Shown: positions 13,874 through 15,571 of the stretch, piece by piece
Position numbering within the stretch: the stretch's first letter is position 1
Layout of the letters: each line of letters opens with the position of its first letter
Made by a program: the position numbers and the translations under genes
Notes under the pieces: model-generated
Told to the model about the DNA's origin: nothing
Seen by the model: only the letters and a program-made list of their open reading frames with translations
The model's database searches: none
Origin: Paludibacteraceae bacterium
GTDB lineage: Bacteria; Bacteroidota; Bacteroidia; Bacteroidales; Paludibacteraceae
Assembly: GCA_947471245.1 (NCBI GenBank)
Contig: CANIXM010000007.1
Span: 1 to 15,571, forward strand
Direction of reading: 5' to 3'
Length of the DNA: 15,571 bases

Positions 13874-14689
13874 ATGCAAATGAAATTATCAATGCCATTT
13901 CTTGTCATTGCATTGACTTTTGGCACCACCGCATTAGCACAAAGAATAAAAGGGAGTGACACCGTTCTACCACTTGCACAAATGGAAGCTGAACAGTACG
14001 GAAAGAAAACCAAGAACACAGTGACCATTAGTGGTGGTGGAAGTGGCGTGGGGCTTTCGGCATTGCTGGAAGGTACCACAGATATTGCAATGTCATCATG
14101 TCCAATGAAATTTCATGAAAAAGATAAGTTGAAAAATGCAGGCAAAAACATTATTGAACTAATTATTGCTTATGATCCGCTAGCTGTAATCGTGCATACA
14201 TCGAATCCAGTAAAACAATTGAGCCGTGAGCAACTTGAAGGGATTTTTACTGGCAAAATTACCAACTGGAAGGAAGTGGGAGGGCAGGATCTTGTCATCA
14301 CTTGCTATTCCCGCGAAACAAGTTCTGGAACGTACGAATTCTTTAAGGAGCATGTGCTGACTCACAAAAATTACTCAAAACGCACCCTGAATCTTCCAGG
14401 TGCGGCATTGATTGTCCAATCTGTGAGTCAAACCAAGGGTGCTATTGGCTATGTAGGGTTTGCCTATATTGAAAAAACAGTTAAAGCACTTGCTGTTTCA
14501 TTTGATGGTAAAACATTTGTAAAACCGACCATAGCTAGTGCCAAAAATAAGTCATATCCAGTAACACGTCCATTATATTTCTATATGGAAAAAAAGAATG
14601 AAGTCAAGTATAAAGAGTTTATTAGCTATGTGATGTCTAGTGAGGGACAAAAGATTGTAAGCGAAATTGGCTATGTCCCTGCTAGATAG
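13874..14689 (+). CDS. pstS: Periplasmic phosphate-binding protein PstS
   Basis: High-affinity phosphate-binding component of the Pst importer, secreted to the periplasm. It has 271 residues. A Sec signal peptide covers about 1-22 (basic start, hydrophobic core, ALA before Q23), with no lipobox, so it should be soluble. Phosphate-contact loops are visible: KGSDTVLP at 26-33, GGGSGVG at 54-60 and SRETSSGTYEFF at 146-157. The central segment 102-147 is the one echoed inside PstC. It lies apart from pstCAB, divergent from the PhoB-like regulator, with its own -7 element. At about 250 mature residues it is shorter than E. coli PstS (about 320), as in other compact PstS proteins. Confidence 0.94.
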   Translation: MQMKLSMPFLVIALTFGTTALAQRIKGSDTVLPLAQMEAEQYGKKTKNTVTISGGGSGVGLSALLEGTTDIAMSSCPMKFHEKDKLKNAGKNIIELIIAYDPLAVIVHTSNPVKQLSREQLEGIFTGKITNWKEVGGQDLVITCYSRETSSGTYEFFKEHVLTHKNYSKRTLNLPGAALIVQSVSQTKGAIGYVGFAYIEKTVKALAVSFDGKTFVKPTIASAKNKSYPVTRPLYFYMEKKNEVKYKEFISYVMSSEGQKIVSEIGYVPAR

Positions 14690-14734
14690 GCATTGTTGAA
14701 AAGGATATTCGTCAAACTATTACACGTCTCTCCT

Positions 14735-15571
14735 TTAGATTTCATCCCACCCGATGCCTTTGTACATGCTCAAATCATCATCTTCCTCTTCTTCTTCCTC
14801 TTCCTCAATTTCTTCTTCATCGGGGAAGTGAGTGATGTGCATTGGTCGGTGTATGATTTCCACTACTTTGTTGGATTCTTTATTGATTTCTTGCCAGATT
14901 AAATCTTTTAGTTCCATAATGCCGAGTCCTGTGATGGATGAGATAAACACTGTTTGAATACCTTCGGGCAATTCGGCTTTCAGAGCTGCTGTCAGTTCAT
15001 CGTCGAGCATGTCGCATTTGGTGATAGCAAGTATGCGTTGTTTGTCCACCAACTCAGGATTGTATTGTTTCAGTTCATTGAGTAAGATATTATACTCCTT
15101 TCTGATATCATCACTATCAGCAGGAACCATAAATAACAGGATGGAGTTGCGCTCTATGTGTCGTAAAAATCTCAATCCCAACCCACGCCCTTCTGATGCG
15201 CCTTCTATGATACCAGGAATGTCTGCCATCACAAATGACTTGCTGTCACGATAGGATACGATACCCAGATTAGGAACAAGGGTGGTGAACGGATAGTTGG
15301 CTATTTCTGGTTTGGCAGCTGAAACTACAGATAGCAATGTCGATTTGCCAGCATTGGGAAAACCAACAAGTCCTACATCTGCAAGAACTTTTAGTTGCAA
15401 TACCACTGTGCGTTCTATTCTAGGTTCGCCTGGTTGAGCATAACGTGGTGTTTGATTAGTGGACGTGCGAAAATGCCAGTTGCCTAGCCCACCACGACCG
15501 CCTTTGACAAGTATAATCTCTTGTCCGTGCTCTGTGATGTCACACATAAACTCACCCGTTTCGGCATCATA
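14735..15571 (-). CDS. obgE: GTPase Obg (ObgE/CgtA), 3' part only
   Basis: Essential GTPase that binds the large ribosomal subunit and links ribosome assembly to growth state. The open frame runs through the right edge: residues YDAETGEF precede the internal Met at 15547, so that Met is not the start. 278 residues are visible; the full protein would be about 330. Seen in order: the end of the glycine-rich Obg domain (GGRGGLGNWHF), then the G domain with G1 GFPNAGKST, G2 region NYPFTTLVPN, G3 DIPGI, G4 TKCD and G5 SSITG. The C-terminus has the long acidic run (mostly E and D) and the closing YKGIGWDEI common in Bacteroidota Obg. It is convergent with pstS, 45 nt apart, with no clear terminator between. 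Confidence 0.96.
   Translation of the reverse strand, partial: YDAETGEFMCDITEHGQEIILVKGGRGGLGNWHFRTSTNQTPRYAQPGEPRIERTVVLQLKVLADVGLVGFPNAGKSTLLSVVSAAKPEIANYPFTTLVPNLGIVSYRDSKSFVMADIPGIIEGASEGRGLGLRFLRHIERNSILLFMVPADSDDIRKEYNILLNELKQYNPELVDKQRILAITKCDMLDDELTAALKAELPEGIQTVFISSITGLGIMELKDLIWQEINKESNKVVEIIHRPMHITHFPDEEEIEEEEEEEEDDDLSMYKGIGWDEI

Noticed and set aside
14690..14734. Terminator between pstS and obgE
   Set aside because: Only a 6-bp AAAGGA/TCCTTT pairing over a loop of about 25 nt, without a T-run; too weak to call.
14735..15547. obgE starting at 15547
   Set aside because: The frame continues upstream in Obg-like sequence to the window edge, and the Obg domain would be truncated; the Met is internal.

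Overview
The window most likely comes from a Bacteroidota genome (Cytophagia/Flavobacteriia-like). It is AT-rich. Several promoters match the Bacteroidota -7 element TAnnTTTG, two of them with a TTG exactly 19 nt upstream, and Shine-Dalgarno sequences are hard to find. Protein styles (RNase R, PhoB/PhoR, Obg with a long acidic tail) fit this assignment. The genus cannot be named from sequence alone.

Layout. 1-520: 5' part of a diacylglycerol-kinase-family gene (minus strand, cut by the window edge). 773-2917: rnr, ribonuclease R. 2935-3178: a non-coding block of degenerate 14-16 bp repeats. 3221-3967: a small RNA locus with two convergent tRNA genes, tRNA-Arg(ACG) and initiator tRNA-fMet(CAT). 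Each has its own terminator, and a small GIY-YIG nuclease gene lies between them. The leader of the fMet transcript holds a decayed tRNA-fMet copy whose anticodon region is interrupted by a perfect 16-bp palindrome.

4041-14689 is essentially one phosphate-starvation island. The minus strand reads pstC-pstA-pstB-phoU-phoB-phoR. The plus strand, divergent from pstC, carries a PlcP-type metallophosphoesterase and a GT-B glycosyltransferase. Next come a PhoB-like regulator with a degraded receiver domain (minus) and a separate pstS (plus). 14735-15571 is the 3' part of obgE (minus, cut by the window edge).

Working model. PstS captures periplasmic phosphate and PstCAB imports it; PhoU links transporter state to the PhoR kinase, and PhoB binds 11-bp-periodic sites. 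The pstC/metallophosphoesterase intergenic region has seven heptamers in one 11-bp register, three forward and four inverted. It looks like a shared Pho box firing in both directions. If so, the phosphoesterase-glycosyltransferase pair belongs to the Pho regulon and is a strong candidate for phosphate-saving membrane lipid remodelling: phospholipid to diacylglycerol to glycolipid. Other oddities are a PstS-like half-domain inserted into PstC, a changed ABC signature in PstB, and the second PhoB-like protein lacking key receiver residues.
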